A stretch of 64,000 nt of DNA from Acidovorax soli. GTDB lineage: Bacteria > Pseudomonadota > Gammaproteobacteria > Burkholderiales > Burkholderiaceae_C. The position numbers and the translations under genes are program-made. Under the pieces are notes generated by a model, which saw only the letters and a list, made by a program, of their open reading frames with translations, did no database searches and was not told the origin of the DNA. Where the stretch lies: assembly GCF_900107605.1 (NCBI RefSeq), contig NZ_FNQJ01000004.1:1-64000 (forward strand), written 5' to 3'. Shown in pieces: positions 21,236-30,563 of this stretch. The first letter of the stretch is position 1; every line of letters starts with the position of its first letter.

Positions 21236-23410
21236 ATGTCTTCTACAGAATGGGCCCAGGCGGCCCTGCAGTCGTTTGATGCGGTGGTGCAGGCCACCGA
21301 AGGTTTCCGCAGCCGCCCCGGCCAGCGGCTGATGGCCGAGCAGGTGGCGCGCACCTTCAGCGGCGCCACGCTGGGCAAGGTGGATGAAGAAAGTGGCGAA
21401 GCCGCGCCCACGCGCTCCATTGCCGTGATCCAGGCGGGCACGGGCGTGGGCAAGTCGCTGGCGTATTGCGCGCCCGCGATTGCGCTGGCGCTCGCGCGCG
21501 GCACACGGGTGTTGATCTCTACGGCCACGGTGGCGCTGCAGGAGCAGCTGGTCAACAAGGACCTGCCCGCACTGGCCGCGCGCATGCCCCAGCCCTTCAA
21601 GTTTGCGCTGGCCAAGGGGCGCGGGCGGTACGTGTGCAAGCTCAAGCTCGACCGCCTGGCGGGCACCGGCGAGGCCGAGGAAGAGGCCGACGACGACCTT
21701 TTTGCCGAAGAAGAAGCCGCCGCACGCGCCAAGCGCCCCCGGCATGAGACCGAGGCGCGCATCCAGTTCTATTCGACCATGGCGCAGACGCTGTCGAAGG
21801 GCGCCTGGGATGGCGACCGCGACAGCCTGGACACGCCGCCCGAGCCCGAGGTGTGGAGCCCCGTGGCAGCCGAAGGTGCATCGTGCACCGGCAAGCACTG
21901 CCCGGCCTTCAGCCAGTGCACCTATTACGACAAGCGCAAGGAGCTGGTGGGCGCGCAGGTGATCGTGGCCAACCATGATTTGCTGCTGTCGTCGCTGGGC
22001 GCGCGCGTGCTGCCCGAGCTGGACAACTGCCTCCTGGTGCTGGACGAAGCCCACCACCTGCCCGCCACGGCGCTCGACCAGTTTGCCTGCAGCATGGACC
22101 TGTCGCGCATCACCTGGATCGAGCGGCTATCGAGCCGGGGCCTGCGCATTGGTGCACTGCTGGAGGTGGAGGAAATTGCCGACATCCCCAAGCACGCGGC
22201 CCAGCTGCGGCAGACGCTGCAGGACCTGGCGCGCATCGTGATGGATGTGTATGGCGACAACCTCAAGAGCCAGAAGGACACCTGGGGCCCGGCCCGCGTG
22301 CGCGTGCCGCGCGGCGAGCTGCCCGAGCCGCTCATTGCCCCGCTGGGCCTGCTGGCCGCCAGTGCCGATGGCTTTCTGGAAGCCCTGCGCGCCATCAGCA
22401 AGGCCCTGCGCGCCGAGATGCGCGACAAGCCCGACGAGGCCAGGCGCCTGTCCACGCTGTACGCGCAAATCGGCATGCTGGCCCCGCGCCTCGAAGAGCT
22501 GCACGCCACGGCCCAGTTGCTGCTGCAGGACGCGCCCGAGGGCGCCGACCGCAGCTTCGTGCCCGCCGCCAAATGGTTCACACTGGAAGTGGATGGCGAC
22601 TTCATCGTGGTCAAGGCGCATGCCAGCCCCATCCTGCCCGGTACCACGTTGCGCAACCACCTGTGGAGCGCTGTGCGCTGTGCAGTGCTGACATCGGCCA
22701 CGCTCACCAGCTGCGGCAACTTCGATTTCTTCCTGCGCGAGGCGGGCCTGCACGGCGACGAGGCGGCCACCACGCTCGAAGTGCCCAGCCCCTTCAACTA
22801 CGCCGCGCAGGGCACGCTGATTGCCGCCGAAACGCGCGCCGACCCCAAGAATGCCGCGCAGTTCACCGGCGAGATGGTCGATGCGCTGCTGCATGACATT
22901 GCCCGCGTGGAATACGGCGCGCTGGTGCTGTTCACATCGCGCGAGCAAATGCGCCAGGCCGTGGATGCGCTGCCGACCGCCATGCGCAACGTGGTGCTGG
23001 TGCAGAACGCGCTGCCGCGCACACAGCTGCTCAAGCGCCACCGCGAGCGCGTGGAAAACGGCGAGCCCTCGGTCATCTTCGGCATGCAGTCGTTTGGCGA
23101 GGGGCTGGACTTGCCGGGGCGGCTGTGCGAATCGGTGTTCATCACCAAGCTGCCCTTTGCTCCGCCCGACGACCCCGTGGGCGAGGCCCGCGCCGAGTGG
23201 CTGCGCGCCGTGGGCCGCGACCCCTTCAGCGAGCTGGTGGTGCCCGCCACCGCCATCCGCCTGGCGCAATGGGTGGGCCGCGCCATCCGCACCGAAGACG
23301 ACCAGGCGCATGTGTATTGCTACGACAAGCGCCTGGTGCGCACCAGCTACGGCCAGCGCCTGCTCAAGGGCTTGCCGCCGTTTGCGCTAGAACAACGCGC
23401 ACCGCTGTAG
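21236..23410 (+). CDS. dinG: ATP-dependent DNA helicase, DinG/XPD-like
   Basis: DinG is a 5'-3' superfamily 2 helicase with a 4Fe-4S cluster that resolves R-loops and other structures. The 724-residue product shows Walker A QAGTGVGKSLAY, DEAH box LLVLDEAHHLP and a C-terminal motif set (FGMQSFGEGLDLPGRLC, then QWVGRAIRT for motif VI). Cys in GRYVCKLKLD and in CTGKHCPAFSQCTYYD are placed to bind the cluster. The start at 21236 (MSSTEW) is preferred over a GTG two codons upstream. Assignment to DinG rather than YoaA is likely but not certain. Confidence 0.9.
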   Translation: MSSTEWAQAALQSFDAVVQATEGFRSRPGQRLMAEQVARTFSGATLGKVDEESGEAAPTRSIAVIQAGTGVGKSLAYCAPAIALALARGTRVLISTATVALQEQLVNKDLPALAARMPQPFKFALAKGRGRYVCKLKLDRLAGTGEAEEEADDDLFAEEEAAARAKRPRHETEARIQFYSTMAQTLSKGAWDGDRDSLDTPPEPEVWSPVAAEGASCTGKHCPAFSQCTYYDKRKELVGAQVIVANHDLLLSSLGARVLPELDNCLLVLDEAHHLPATALDQFACSMDLSRITWIERLSSRGLRIGALLEVEEIADIPKHAAQLRQTLQDLARIVMDVYGDNLKSQKDTWGPARVRVPRGELPEPLIAPLGLLAASADGFLEALRAISKALRAEMRDKPDEARRLSTLYAQIGMLAPRLEELHATAQLLLQDAPEGADRSFVPAAKWFTLEVDGDFIVVKAHASPILPGTTLRNHLWSAVRCAVLTSATLTSCGNFDFFLREAGLHGDEAATTLEVPSPFNYAAQGTLIAAETRADPKNAAQFTGEMVDALLHDIARVEYGALVLFTSREQMRQAVDALPTAMRNVVLVQNALPRTQLLKRHRERVENGEPSVIFGMQSFGEGLDLPGRLCESVFITKLPFAPPDDPVGEARAEWLRAVGRDPFSELVVPATAIRLAQWVGRAIRTEDDQAHVYCYDKRLVRTSYGQRLLKGLPPFALEQRAPL

Positions 23411-23460
23411 CCGCTGTAAAGTCGCCAGCCTTTTTCACCACAATAACCAGAAAGAACCCC

Positions 23461-23820
23461 ATGCCCCACACCGTGCCCGCCTGCCCCCAATGTGGCCAGG
23501 AGAACACCTACCCCGACGGCAGCAACTACATGTGCCCCGACTGCGCGTTTGAATGGCCCCAGGTGGCAGACACCACCGACACGGATGCCGCCGATGCGGG
23601 CGACGGCGTGGTGCGCGACGCGAATGGCAACCCGCTGGCCGATGGCGACGCCGTGATCCTGGTGAAAGACCTCAAGGTCAAGGGCTCGTCGTCCACGCTC
23701 AAGAAAGGCACCAAGATCAAGAGCATCCGCCTGGTCGATGGCGCCGACGGCCACAACGTGGACTGCAAGACCGATCTGGGCAGCATGCTGCTGAAGTCGG
23801 AGTTCTTGAAGAAGGCATGA
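23461..23820 (+). CDS. yjdM: Zinc-ribbon PhnA/YjdM family protein
   Basis: The 119-residue protein has an N-terminal zinc ribbon (CPQC at about 8-11 and CPDC near 25-28) and the family's C-terminal beta domain (GNPLADGDAVILVKDLKVKG, HNVDCKTDLGSMLLKSEFLKK). The family was named for phosphonate genes but has no shown role in phosphonate use. The Asp/Ala-rich linker between domains is slightly longer than in E. coli. It lies 50 bp after the helicase gene on the same strand. Confidence 0.92.
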   Translation: MPHTVPACPQCGQENTYPDGSNYMCPDCAFEWPQVADTTDTDAADAGDGVVRDANGNPLADGDAVILVKDLKVKGSSSTLKKGTKIKSIRLVDGADGHNVDCKTDLGSMLLKSEFLKKA

Positions 23821-23923
23821 GCAGGCGTGAATACATCCGGTACCGCAGCGCGCCGGCATCGACAGAACGGGGGGCATGCGCGATGATGGGTCTTCGTGCG
23901 CTCACCCCAGGTGAACAGACACC

Positions 23924-24766
23924 ATGTCCCCCACGCGCCTCGCCGCCCTGACCGTGCTGGCCATGCTCGCCTTTGCGGGCAACTCCTTGCTGTGCCGCGC
24001 GGCGCTGCAACACACGCCGATCGACGCGGCCACCTTCACCACGGTCCGCCTGGTCGCAGGGGCCGTCGCGCTGTGGCTGCTGGTGGCGCTGCGCCGCAAG
24101 CAGGCCTGGCGGGCCGGCAACTGGCTTTCTGCCGTGGCGCTGTTTGTGTATGCCGCAGGTTTTTCCTATGCCTACCTGAGCCTGCCGGCCGCCACCGGTG
24201 CGCTGCTGCTGTTTGGCGCCGTGCAGGCGACGATGATCGGCCATGCCTGGCTGAAAGGCGAACGCCTGGCACCTGCGCAGCTAGGGGGCATGGGGCTGGC
24301 CTTCGGCGGCCTGGCGGGCCTGCTCATGCCTGGCATGTCGGCGCCCCCGATGGCCGGTGCCGCGCTGATGCTGGCGGCGGGGGCGGCCTGGGGCATCTAC
24401 TCGCTGCGCGGCCGGGGCGGGGGCAACCCCATCGAGATCACCGCAGGCAACTTCTTGCGCGCGGCGCCCATGGCGCTGCTTTTGAGCGCCGTGGCATGGG
24501 AGCACGCCGCCTGGAGCAGCGCAGGCCTGGGCTATGCCGCCGCATCGGGTGCGCTGGCCTCGGGCATGGGCTATGCGCTGTGGTACACGGCCCTTCCGGG
24601 GCTGCGCGCCACCCAGGCCGCCACGGTGCAGCTGAGCGTCCCCGTGCTGGCGGCGTTCGGTGCCGTGCTGCTGCTGGATGAAGCCGCAACGCTGCGGCTC
24701 GTGCTGGCCTCGGTGGCCATCCTGGGCGGGATCGCCCTGGTCATATGGAACAAGCGCAAACCCTGA
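23924..24766 (+). CDS. EamA/DMT family transporter
   Basis: The 280-residue inner-membrane protein has about ten predicted transmembrane helices and two EamA repeats (first about 7-130, second about 140-275), as in drug/metabolite exporters. It starts MSPTRLAALTVLAMLAFAGNS, and the second repeat ends FGAVLLLDEAATLRLVLASV. Substrates of such proteins range from amino acids to nucleosides; nothing here identifies one. It is probably transcribed with, and ends 92 bp before, the exonuclease gene. Confidence 0.9.
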   Translation: MSPTRLAALTVLAMLAFAGNSLLCRAALQHTPIDAATFTTVRLVAGAVALWLLVALRRKQAWRAGNWLSAVALFVYAAGFSYAYLSLPAATGALLLFGAVQATMIGHAWLKGERLAPAQLGGMGLAFGGLAGLLMPGMSAPPMAGAALMLAAGAAWGIYSLRGRGGGNPIEITAGNFLRAAPMALLLSAVAWEHAAWSSAGLGYAAASGALASGMGYALWYTALPGLRATQAATVQLSVPVLAAFGAVLLLDEAATLRLVLASVAILGGIALVIWNKRKP

Positions 24767-24858
24767 AGGCCCGGGCCCGCAGCACCTTGCCACGCGCGGC
24801 GGCACAATCCTTCCGGCCCCCTGCGCTGCCCCGTTGTTTGCACATCCTCCGTTCTTCC

Positions 24859-25473
24859 ATGCCCCCCATCGCCGTCATAGACTTTGAAACCACCGGCATC
24901 TCGCCCGGCCAGGGCGCACGCGCCACCGAGGTGGCCATCGTGCTGCTGGAGAACGGGCAGGTGGTGGACCGGTTCCAGAGCCTGATGAAAACCGGCGCAT
25001 GGATTCCGCCATTCATCACCCAGCTGACCGGCATCACCAATGCCATGGTGGCTGCTGCGCCCGCTGCAGCCGGGGTGATGCAGGACGCCGCCCGCTTTGT
25101 GGGCGATGCGCCCATGGTGGCGCACAACGCGGCGTTCGACAGCAAGTTCTGGCAAGCCGAGCTGGCCCTGGCCGGGCTGCCCGCCCCGCAGCCGTTTGCG
25201 TGCACGGTGCTGCTGTCGCGGCGCCTGTACCCGCAGGCGCCCAGCCACAAGCTGGGCACGCTGGTGGACTATCACGGCCTGCCGCGCACGGGCCAGGCGC
25301 ACCGGGCGCTGGCCGATGCCGAGATGGCCGCCGCGCTGCTGGCACGCATGCAGCACGACCTGCGCACGCGCTGGGGCGTGCCAGAGCCCGGCCATGCGCT
25401 GCTGATGGCGCTGCAGCGCTGCGCCCGGCCCGCGGTGGGCAAACTGCTGGCGCAGCACGGCGCCGGGGGCTGA
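24859..25473 (+). CDS. DnaQ-like 3'-5' exonuclease
   Basis: The 204-residue protein has the DEDDh exonuclease fold: VIDFETTGISPG (motif I, Asp8 and Glu10), VAHNAAFDSKFW (motif II) and HRALADAEMAAALL (motif III with His and Asp). This resembles the epsilon proofreading subunit of Pol III, but the chain is shorter than DnaQ and lacks its clamp-binding C-terminus, so it is an accessory or standalone exonuclease. I chose the ATG at 24859 because the fold begins six residues later; upstream sequence overlaps the transporter gene. Confidence 0.9.
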   Translation: MPPIAVIDFETTGISPGQGARATEVAIVLLENGQVVDRFQSLMKTGAWIPPFITQLTGITNAMVAAAPAAAGVMQDAARFVGDAPMVAHNAAFDSKFWQAELALAGLPAPQPFACTVLLSRRLYPQAPSHKLGTLVDYHGLPRTGQAHRALADAEMAAALLARMQHDLRTRWGVPEPGHALLMALQRCARPAVGKLLAQHGAGG

Positions 25474-25496
25474 ACACCCGCATCGCAGGGTTACTC

Positions 25497-25550
25497 TGTT
25501 TTCGATAGCTGTTGGCGCTTATCCATCGGGCACTACGGGCCTTGTTTATC
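25497..25550 (+). repeat. Intergenic repeat, copy 5
   Basis: TCGATAGCTGTTGGCGCTTA followed by a CACTACGGGCCTTGTTT end, in plus orientation 24 bp after the exonuclease stop. Confidence 0.6.
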
Positions 25551-25615
25551 TCAAAATAGGCTTCGTCACCCTGCTTGTTCATAATCGCGCCACTTCTTCC
25601 ACAGAAAGGCCGCAT

Positions 25616-26197
25616 ATGCCGTACCTGGTTCTCGGATTGGTGCTGTTCCTGTGCGTGCACTCGGTGCGCATCGTGGCCGATGGCTGGCGCACGCAGACGC
25701 TGGCGCGCATGGGCGAGCTGCCGTGGAAAGGTCTGTACTCGCTGGTGTCCGCCCTGGGCCTGGCGCTCATCGTCTGGGGCTATGGCCTGGCGCGGCAGCA
25801 GCCCGTGGTGCTGTGGGTGCCGCCGGTCGGCATGCGCCACGCCGCATCGCTGCTCACGCTCATCGCCTTCATCCTGCTGGCCGCCGCCTATGTACCGCGC
25901 AATGCCCTCAAGGCCCGGCTGCACCACCCCATGGTGCTGGGCGTGAAGGTGTGGGCGCTGGCGCATCTCCTGTCCAACGGCAACCTGGCCGACGTGCTGC
26001 TGTTTGGCAGCTTTTTGCTGTGGGCGGTTTTCGACTTTCGCGCGGCGCGCCAGCGCGACCGGGCGCAGGGCACGGTGGTTGCCCCCGGCACCGCTGCGGG
26101 CACGGGCACCACGCTACTGGTGGGTGCAGTGGCCTGGGCGGGTTTTGCTTTCTGGGCCCATGCACTGCTGATCGGCGTTTCGCCCCTGGGGCGGTAA
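25616..26197 (+). CDS. NnrU family membrane protein
   Basis: The 193-residue protein has about six hydrophobic helices and the NnrU signature: LPWKGLYSLVSALGLALIVWGYG and HHPMVLGVKVWALAHLLSNG. NnrU was first linked to nitrite and nitric oxide reductase expression but occurs widely in non-denitrifiers; related proteins include plant carotenoid isomerase Z-ISO, so heme binding is possible. No denitrification genes lie nearby. AGAAAGG precedes the ATG. Confidence 0.9.
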   Translation: MPYLVLGLVLFLCVHSVRIVADGWRTQTLARMGELPWKGLYSLVSALGLALIVWGYGLARQQPVVLWVPPVGMRHAASLLTLIAFILLAAAYVPRNALKARLHHPMVLGVKVWALAHLLSNGNLADVLLFGSFLLWAVFDFRAARQRDRAQGTVVAPGTAAGTGTTLLVGAVAWAGFAFWAHALLIGVSPLGR

Positions 26198-26239
26198 GCA
26201 GCCTGCGGACCACCACCTCCCACCCTGAGGAGTTCTTCC

Positions 26240-26326
26240 ATGCCCGGCAATATCGCAGCCATCGTGCTGATCCTGATTGCGGTGGGCGTGGGCCTGTGCT
26301 TCACACCCGCCCGGTTGAAGCCATAA
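26240..26326 (+). CDS. Small single-pass membrane peptide
   Basis: A 28-codon gene encodes MPGNIAAIVLILIAVGVGLC followed by FTPARLKP. The middle is one hydrophobic helix; the C-terminus is basic. GAGGAG lies 7 bp before the ATG, one of the best ribosome binding sites in this region, which argues for translation. It follows nnrU by 42 bp and is directly followed by an intergenic repeat. Function is unknown. Confidence 0.6.
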   Translation: MPGNIAAIVLILIAVGVGLCFTPARLKP

Positions 26327-26327
26327 G

Positions 26328-26386
26328 ATGCTACTTGTTCAATAGCCTCCAGTGCTTTTCCGTCCAGCGGTCAAGGCCCTTTTTAT
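26328..26386 (+). repeat. Intergenic repeat, copy 6
   Basis: ATGCTACTTGTTCAATAGCC, then AGTGCTTTTCC and an AAGGCCCTTTTTAT end, in plus orientation and 1 bp after the stop of the 28-residue gene. Confidence 0.65.
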
Positions 26387-26399
26387 GCCGATTTTTTCC

Positions 26400-26903
26400 A
26401 TGCATAACCACACCAGACGGCAGGCCCTGCAGGGCCTGGCACTGGTCTGTGCCCTGCTGCTGGTCGGCTGCAGCACGGCTCCGTCGTCTTCATCATCGGC
26501 ACTGCTGCGCAGCGCAGCGTCGCAGCTGTCGGATGACCAGGCGCACGACATCGCCATCCACGCGCTGGGCCTGGTGGGCACGCCCTACCGCTATGGCGGC
26601 AACACGCCCGATGCAGGTTTTGACTGCAGCGGTCTCATTGGCTACGTGTACCGCCACCGCGTGGGCACCGCGCCGCCGCGCACGGTGGCGCAGCTCAATG
26701 GCTGGGGCCAGCCAATTGCCAACGGCGATCTGCGCAGCGGCGACCTGGTGGTGTTTGGCGCAGGCCCTGCCCCCACACATGCCGGCATCTATGTGGGAGA
26801 AGGGCGTTTCGTGCACGCTCCATCCACGGGCGGCACGGTGCGGCTGGACCAGTTCAGCTCGGGGTACTGGGCGCGCCAGAAAACAGCATTTCGCAGACCC
26901 TGA
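26400..26903 (+). CDS. NlpC/P60 family lipoprotein, cell-wall peptidase
   Basis: NlpC/P60 enzymes cut stem peptides in peptidoglycan. The 167-residue protein has a lipoprotein signal (hydrophobic run LALVCALLLVGC with a lipobox Cys near residue 24), then the catalytic domain: FDCSGLIGYVY (nucleophile Cys), APTHAGIYVGEGRFVHA (two His). All three catalytic positions appear present, so it should be active in the periplasm. The start at 26400 gives a clean signal; an ATG at 26385 lies inside the repeat end. It ends 37 bp before the convergent dehydrogenase gene. Confidence 0.9.
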   Translation: MHNHTRRQALQGLALVCALLLVGCSTAPSSSSSALLRSAASQLSDDQAHDIAIHALGLVGTPYRYGGNTPDAGFDCSGLIGYVYRHRVGTAPPRTVAQLNGWGQPIANGDLRSGDLVVFGAGPAPTHAGIYVGEGRFVHAPSTGGTVRLDQFSSGYWARQKTAFRRP

Positions 26904-26940
26904 AAACCGCCTCCGATTGCAACAGCCGCGCCACCTACGC

Positions 26941-28395
26941 TCAGGCCAAGGTGTACGCCGTCTTCACGCTGGTATAGAACTCCTGCGCATGGCGGCCCTG
27001 CTCGCGCGGGCCATAGCTGCTGCCCTTGCGGCCCCCAAAGGGCACGTGGTAGTCCACGCCGGCCGTGGGCAGATTGACCATCACCATGCCCGCCTGTGCA
27101 TGGCGTTTGAAATGCGTGGCGTGCTTGAGGCTGGTGGTGGCAATGCCGGCCGACAGGCCGAACGGCGTGTCGTTGGCCACGGCCAAGGCTTCGTCGTAAT
27201 CCCGCACGCGGATCACGCTGGCCACGGGGCCGAAAACTTCCTCGCGATTGATGCGCATGGCGGGGGTCGTGTCCACGAACAGCGTAGGGGCCATGAAGAA
27301 GCCCGCCTTGCCACTGTCCGTGTGGCAGGCCACGCGGTCGCCGCCGGCGGCCACAACGGCACCTTCATGCCTGGCGATTTCCACATATGAAAGGTCCTGC
27401 TCCAGCTGCGCCTGGCTGACCACCGGGCCCATGTCGGTGCCGGTGGCGCGCGCATCGCCCACCTTGATGCGGGCCATGCGCTCCTGCAGGGCGGCTATGA
27501 AGGCCGGGTAGATCCTGTCGGTCACGATCAATCGGCTCGATGCCGTGCAGCGTTGACCGGTCGAATAAAAGCAGCTTTGCACGGACAGCTCCACCGCCTG
27601 CTGCAAATCGGCATCGTCCAGCACCACCTGCGGGTTTTTGCCGCCCATCTCCAGCTGCACCTTCTTGCCGGACTTCACGCAGGCCTCGGCAATGCCACGG
27701 CCCACGCCCACCGAGCCGGTGAAGCTGATGGCCGCCACATCGGCGTTCTGCACCAGGGCGCTGCCAATGACGCTGCCGCGCCCCATGACCAGGTTGAACA
27801 CACCTGCTGGAATGCCGCTGCGATGGATGATCTCGGCCAGTGCCCAGGCGCTGCCAGGCACCAGGTCGGCGGGCTTCAGGACCACGCAGTTGCCGAAGGC
27901 CAGGGCCGGGGCGATCTTCCAGGCCGGAATCGCGATGGGGAAATTCCACGGCGTGATCAGGCCGACCACCCCGATGGGTTCGCGCGTGATCTCCACACCA
28001 ATGCCGGGGCGCACAGAGGGCAGGGTCTCGCCGGCCAGGCGCAGGCATTCGCCGGCAAAGAACTTGAAGATCTGGCCGGCACGCGCCACCTCGCCAATGC
28101 CTTCGGGACGGGTCTTGCCTTCCTCGCGGGCCAGCAGGTCACCGAGTTCTTCCTTGCGTGCCAGGATCTCGTTGGCGATCTTGTCCAGCGCGTCGTGTCG
28201 TGCCTGGATGCCCGAGGTGCTCCAGGCCGGAAACGCCGCCACAGCGGCGGCAACGGCGGCGTTCACATCGCTGGCGTCACCCTGTGCGTACTCGCCCATC
28301 ACATCGGACAGGTCGCTGGGGTTGATGTTGGAGGTAGTGCATGTGCCAGTGACCCATTGGCCGCCAATCAGGTTGTCATAGGTGGGCATGTTCAT
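26941..28395 (-). CDS. Aldehyde dehydrogenase, probable 2-oxoglutarate semialdehyde dehydrogenase
   Basis: The 484-residue enzyme is an NAD(P)-dependent aldehyde dehydrogenase. The catalytic set is visible: LEMGGKNPQVVL with the general base Glu, and YSTGQRCTASSR with the nucleophile Cys; the dinucleotide loop is around FTGSVGVGRGIAE. It is the last gene of an operon whose preceding enzymes resemble dehydratases of pentonates, so the likely substrate is alpha-ketoglutarate semialdehyde, giving 2-oxoglutarate. The start at 28395 lies 4 bp after the previous stop; an ATG two codons later is possible. Confidence 0.88.
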   Translation of the reverse strand: MNMPTYDNLIGGQWVTGTCTTSNINPSDLSDVMGEYAQGDASDVNAAVAAAVAAFPAWSTSGIQARHDALDKIANEILARKEELGDLLAREEGKTRPEGIGEVARAGQIFKFFAGECLRLAGETLPSVRPGIGVEITREPIGVVGLITPWNFPIAIPAWKIAPALAFGNCVVLKPADLVPGSAWALAEIIHRSGIPAGVFNLVMGRGSVIGSALVQNADVAAISFTGSVGVGRGIAEACVKSGKKVQLEMGGKNPQVVLDDADLQQAVELSVQSCFYSTGQRCTASSRLIVTDRIYPAFIAALQERMARIKVGDARATGTDMGPVVSQAQLEQDLSYVEIARHEGAVVAAGGDRVACHTDSGKAGFFMAPTLFVDTTPAMRINREEVFGPVASVIRVRDYDEALAVANDTPFGLSAGIATTSLKHATHFKRHAQAGMVMVNLPTAGVDYHVPFGGRKGSSYGPREQGRHAQEFYTSVKTAYTLA

Positions 28396-28399
28396 TCTT

Positions 28400-29329
28400 T
28401 CAGCGCGCCCAGCGCAGCACCAGCGGGTCCAGGCGGCGGGCAATATCGATCAGCTGGCAGCGCACCTCGAGGTGCAGCGGCGGCCAGGGGGCCCGCGGCG
28501 CTTCGCAGGCAATCACGCCGCCTTCCTGCATCAGCGCCTTGGCGGCCAGGAAGCCGGCCTGGCGGTTCTCGTGGTTGATCAGCGGCAGCCAGCGCTGGTA
28601 CTCGACAAAGGCCTTGTCCTTGTCGCCCTTGCGGTGCGCCTCGATGATGGGGCGGATGCCATCGGCAAAGCCGCCGCCGGTCATGGCACCGGTGGCGCCG
28701 GCGTCCAGGTCGGCCAGCAGGGTGATGGCTTCCTCGCCGTCCCAGGGGCCTTCGATAGCCTCGCCGCCCAGCGCGATCAGCTCGCGCAGCTTGTTCGCGG
28801 CACCTGCAGTTTCCATCTTGAAATAGCTGACCTGCTCGATCTCCTGGGCCATGCGGGCCAGGAAGGCCGGAGACAACGGCGTCCCTGCGGCCGGCGCGTC
28901 CTGAACCATGATGGGGATGGTGATGGCATCGGAAACGCCCTGATAGAAGGCTTGGACCTGCGCCTCGCCAAAACGGAAGGTCGCGCCGTGGTAAGGCGGC
29001 ATGACCATGACCATGGCCGCGCCCATGTCCTGCGCGCGGCGGCTGCGCTCGGCGCAGACGCGAGTAGCGGTATGCGTGGTGGTCACGATCACCGGCACGC
29101 GGCCCGCCACATGCTCCAGGCAGGTGCGCGTGAGGATCTCGCGTTCCTCGTCGGAGACGAGGAACTGCTCGGAGAAGTTGGCGAGGATGCACAGGCCATC
29201 GACGCCCGAGTCGATCATGAAGTCGAGGCAGCGCTTCTGGCTGGCCAGGTCCAGCGTGCCGTCTTCGTGGAAGGTGGTGGGCACGACCGGGAAGATGCCG
29301 CGGTAGCGCGGATTGGAGAGTCCGGGCAT
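28400..29329 (-). CDS. DHDPS-family dehydratase, L-2-keto-3-deoxyarabonate dehydratase (AraD)-like
   Basis: This 309-residue class I aldolase-fold enzyme uses a Schiff-base Lys (VSYFKMETAG, Lys171) and a conserved Tyr (PPYHG, Tyr113). The segments FPVVPTTF, DGLCILANFSEQF and EGPWDGEEAITLLADL closely recall the Azospirillum L-2-keto-3-deoxyarabonate dehydratase AraD, which turns that acid into 2-oxoglutarate semialdehyde. This family memory is the basis of the call; a 5-keto-4-deoxyglucarate dehydratase is a weaker alternative. The start has GAGGA upstream and lies 8 bp after the enolase-family gene. Confidence 0.82.
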   Translation of the reverse strand: MPGLSNPRYRGIFPVVPTTFHEDGTLDLASQKRCLDFMIDSGVDGLCILANFSEQFLVSDEEREILTRTCLEHVAGRVPVIVTTTHTATRVCAERSRRAQDMGAAMVMVMPPYHGATFRFGEAQVQAFYQGVSDAITIPIMVQDAPAAGTPLSPAFLARMAQEIEQVSYFKMETAGAANKLRELIALGGEAIEGPWDGEEAITLLADLDAGATGAMTGGGFADGIRPIIEAHRKGDKDKAFVEYQRWLPLINHENRQAGFLAAKALMQEGGVIACEAPRAPWPPLHLEVRCQLIDIARRLDPLVLRWAR

Positions 29330-29337
29330 GGCAGTCC

Positions 29338-30510
29338 TCACTCAATGATGTTGAACTGGTCGAGGTACTCGGCCTTGAGCGTCAGGCCCAGGCCGGGCTT
29401 GTGGTCGTCGAGCTGCAGAAAGCCGTTGTCGGCGATCGGTTCGCCGTCGAAGATGTACCAGAACAGTTCGTTGCCGACTTCCACGTCGAAGATCGGGAAG
29501 TACTCGGCCATGGGCGAGGCCAGCGTGCTCATGGTCAGGTGGTAGTTGTGCATCTGGCCGGCATGGGGAATCACGGGCACCGAGTGGGCCTCGCACAGTG
29601 CGTTGATCTTGTGCGCGGCCGTAATGCCACCCACGCGGTTGGTGTCGTACTGCACCACGCTCACGGCCTTCTTGTCGAGCAGCTGCTTGAAGCCATAGAG
29701 ACTGAATTCGTGCTCGCCACCCGAGATCGGGATGCTGGTGAGCCGGTTCAGCTCGGCATAGCCGTCGATGTCGTCGGCGATCACCGGTTCCTCCAGCCAG
29801 CGCGGTTCGAATTTTTCCAGCTTGGGCAGCATGCGCTTGGCGTACTCCAGGTTCCAGCCCATGTAGCACTCGAGCATCAGGTCATTGTCGTAGCCAATCA
29901 CTTCGCGGACGGCCTCGACGGACTTGAGGTTTTCCTTCACGCCCACCTGCAGGTGGGCCGGGCCGTAGCCAAAGCGCATTTTGAAAGCCTTGAAGCCCTG
30001 GTCCTTGAACTTCTGCGCTTCCTCCTGCATGGCCTTGAGGTCGGTGCGGTAGAGCTTGCTGTAGTAGCAGGGGATCTTCTCCTTGGTGCGCCCGCCCAGG
30101 AGCTTGAACACCGGCTTGTTCACGCTCTTGCCCAGGATGTCCCAGATGGCCAGGTCCACCGCCGAGATGGCGGCCATGGTCACGCCCTTGCGGCCCCAGG
30201 CGTGGGTGGCGCGGTACATGCGCTGCCACAGGTACTCGTAGTCCCACGGGTCCTGGCCCACGACCAGGGGCGCGAGGTACTCGTCGATGATGGCCTTGGC
30301 GATGCGCGGCGCCAGGGCCACGTTGCCCAGGCCGACGATGCCGTCGTCGGTCTCGATCTCCACCACCGTCCAGGAGTGGAAGCGGAAGGTGCTCATGGAC
30401 TCGGTCTTGGAATAGACCAGGTCCATGGCGTTGGAGCAGAAATTGCCTTGCGGCGGAACGGTCTTGCCCTTCCATTCGTAGACGCGGGCGCGGACGGACT
30501 TGATCTTCAT
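29338..30510 (-). CDS. Mandelate racemase/enolase-superfamily acid-sugar dehydratase
   Basis: The 390-residue protein has the enolase superfamily capping domain and barrel. Mg-binding acids are visible in [17 protein letters not shown] and SGGEHEF, with a Lys in FKMRFGYGP and a His in [14 protein letters not shown] as likely acid/base residues. The superfamily removes water from acid sugars. Followed by an AraD-like dehydratase and a ketoglutarate-semialdehyde dehydrogenase, this enzyme would take the first step, as LyxD does in L-lyxonate breakdown. Substrate is inferred from context; rhamnonate or related acids are not excluded. Confidence 0.85.
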   Translation of the reverse strand: MKIKSVRARVYEWKGKTVPPQGNFCSNAMDLVYSKTESMSTFRFHSWTVVEIETDDGIVGLGNVALAPRIAKAIIDEYLAPLVVGQDPWDYEYLWQRMYRATHAWGRKGVTMAAISAVDLAIWDILGKSVNKPVFKLLGGRTKEKIPCYYSKLYRTDLKAMQEEAQKFKDQGFKAFKMRFGYGPAHLQVGVKENLKSVEAVREVIGYDNDLMLECYMGWNLEYAKRMLPKLEKFEPRWLEEPVIADDIDGYAELNRLTSIPISGGEHEFSLYGFKQLLDKKAVSVVQYDTNRVGGITAAHKINALCEAHSVPVIPHAGQMHNYHLTMSTLASPMAEYFPIFDVEVGNELFWYIFDGEPIADNGFLQLDDHKPGLGLTLKAEYLDQFNIIE

Positions 30511-30563
30511 ACAGACCTCGGTGATTAAAAAAGAAAGAAAAGGCGGCCAGGGCCACCCGGGCG

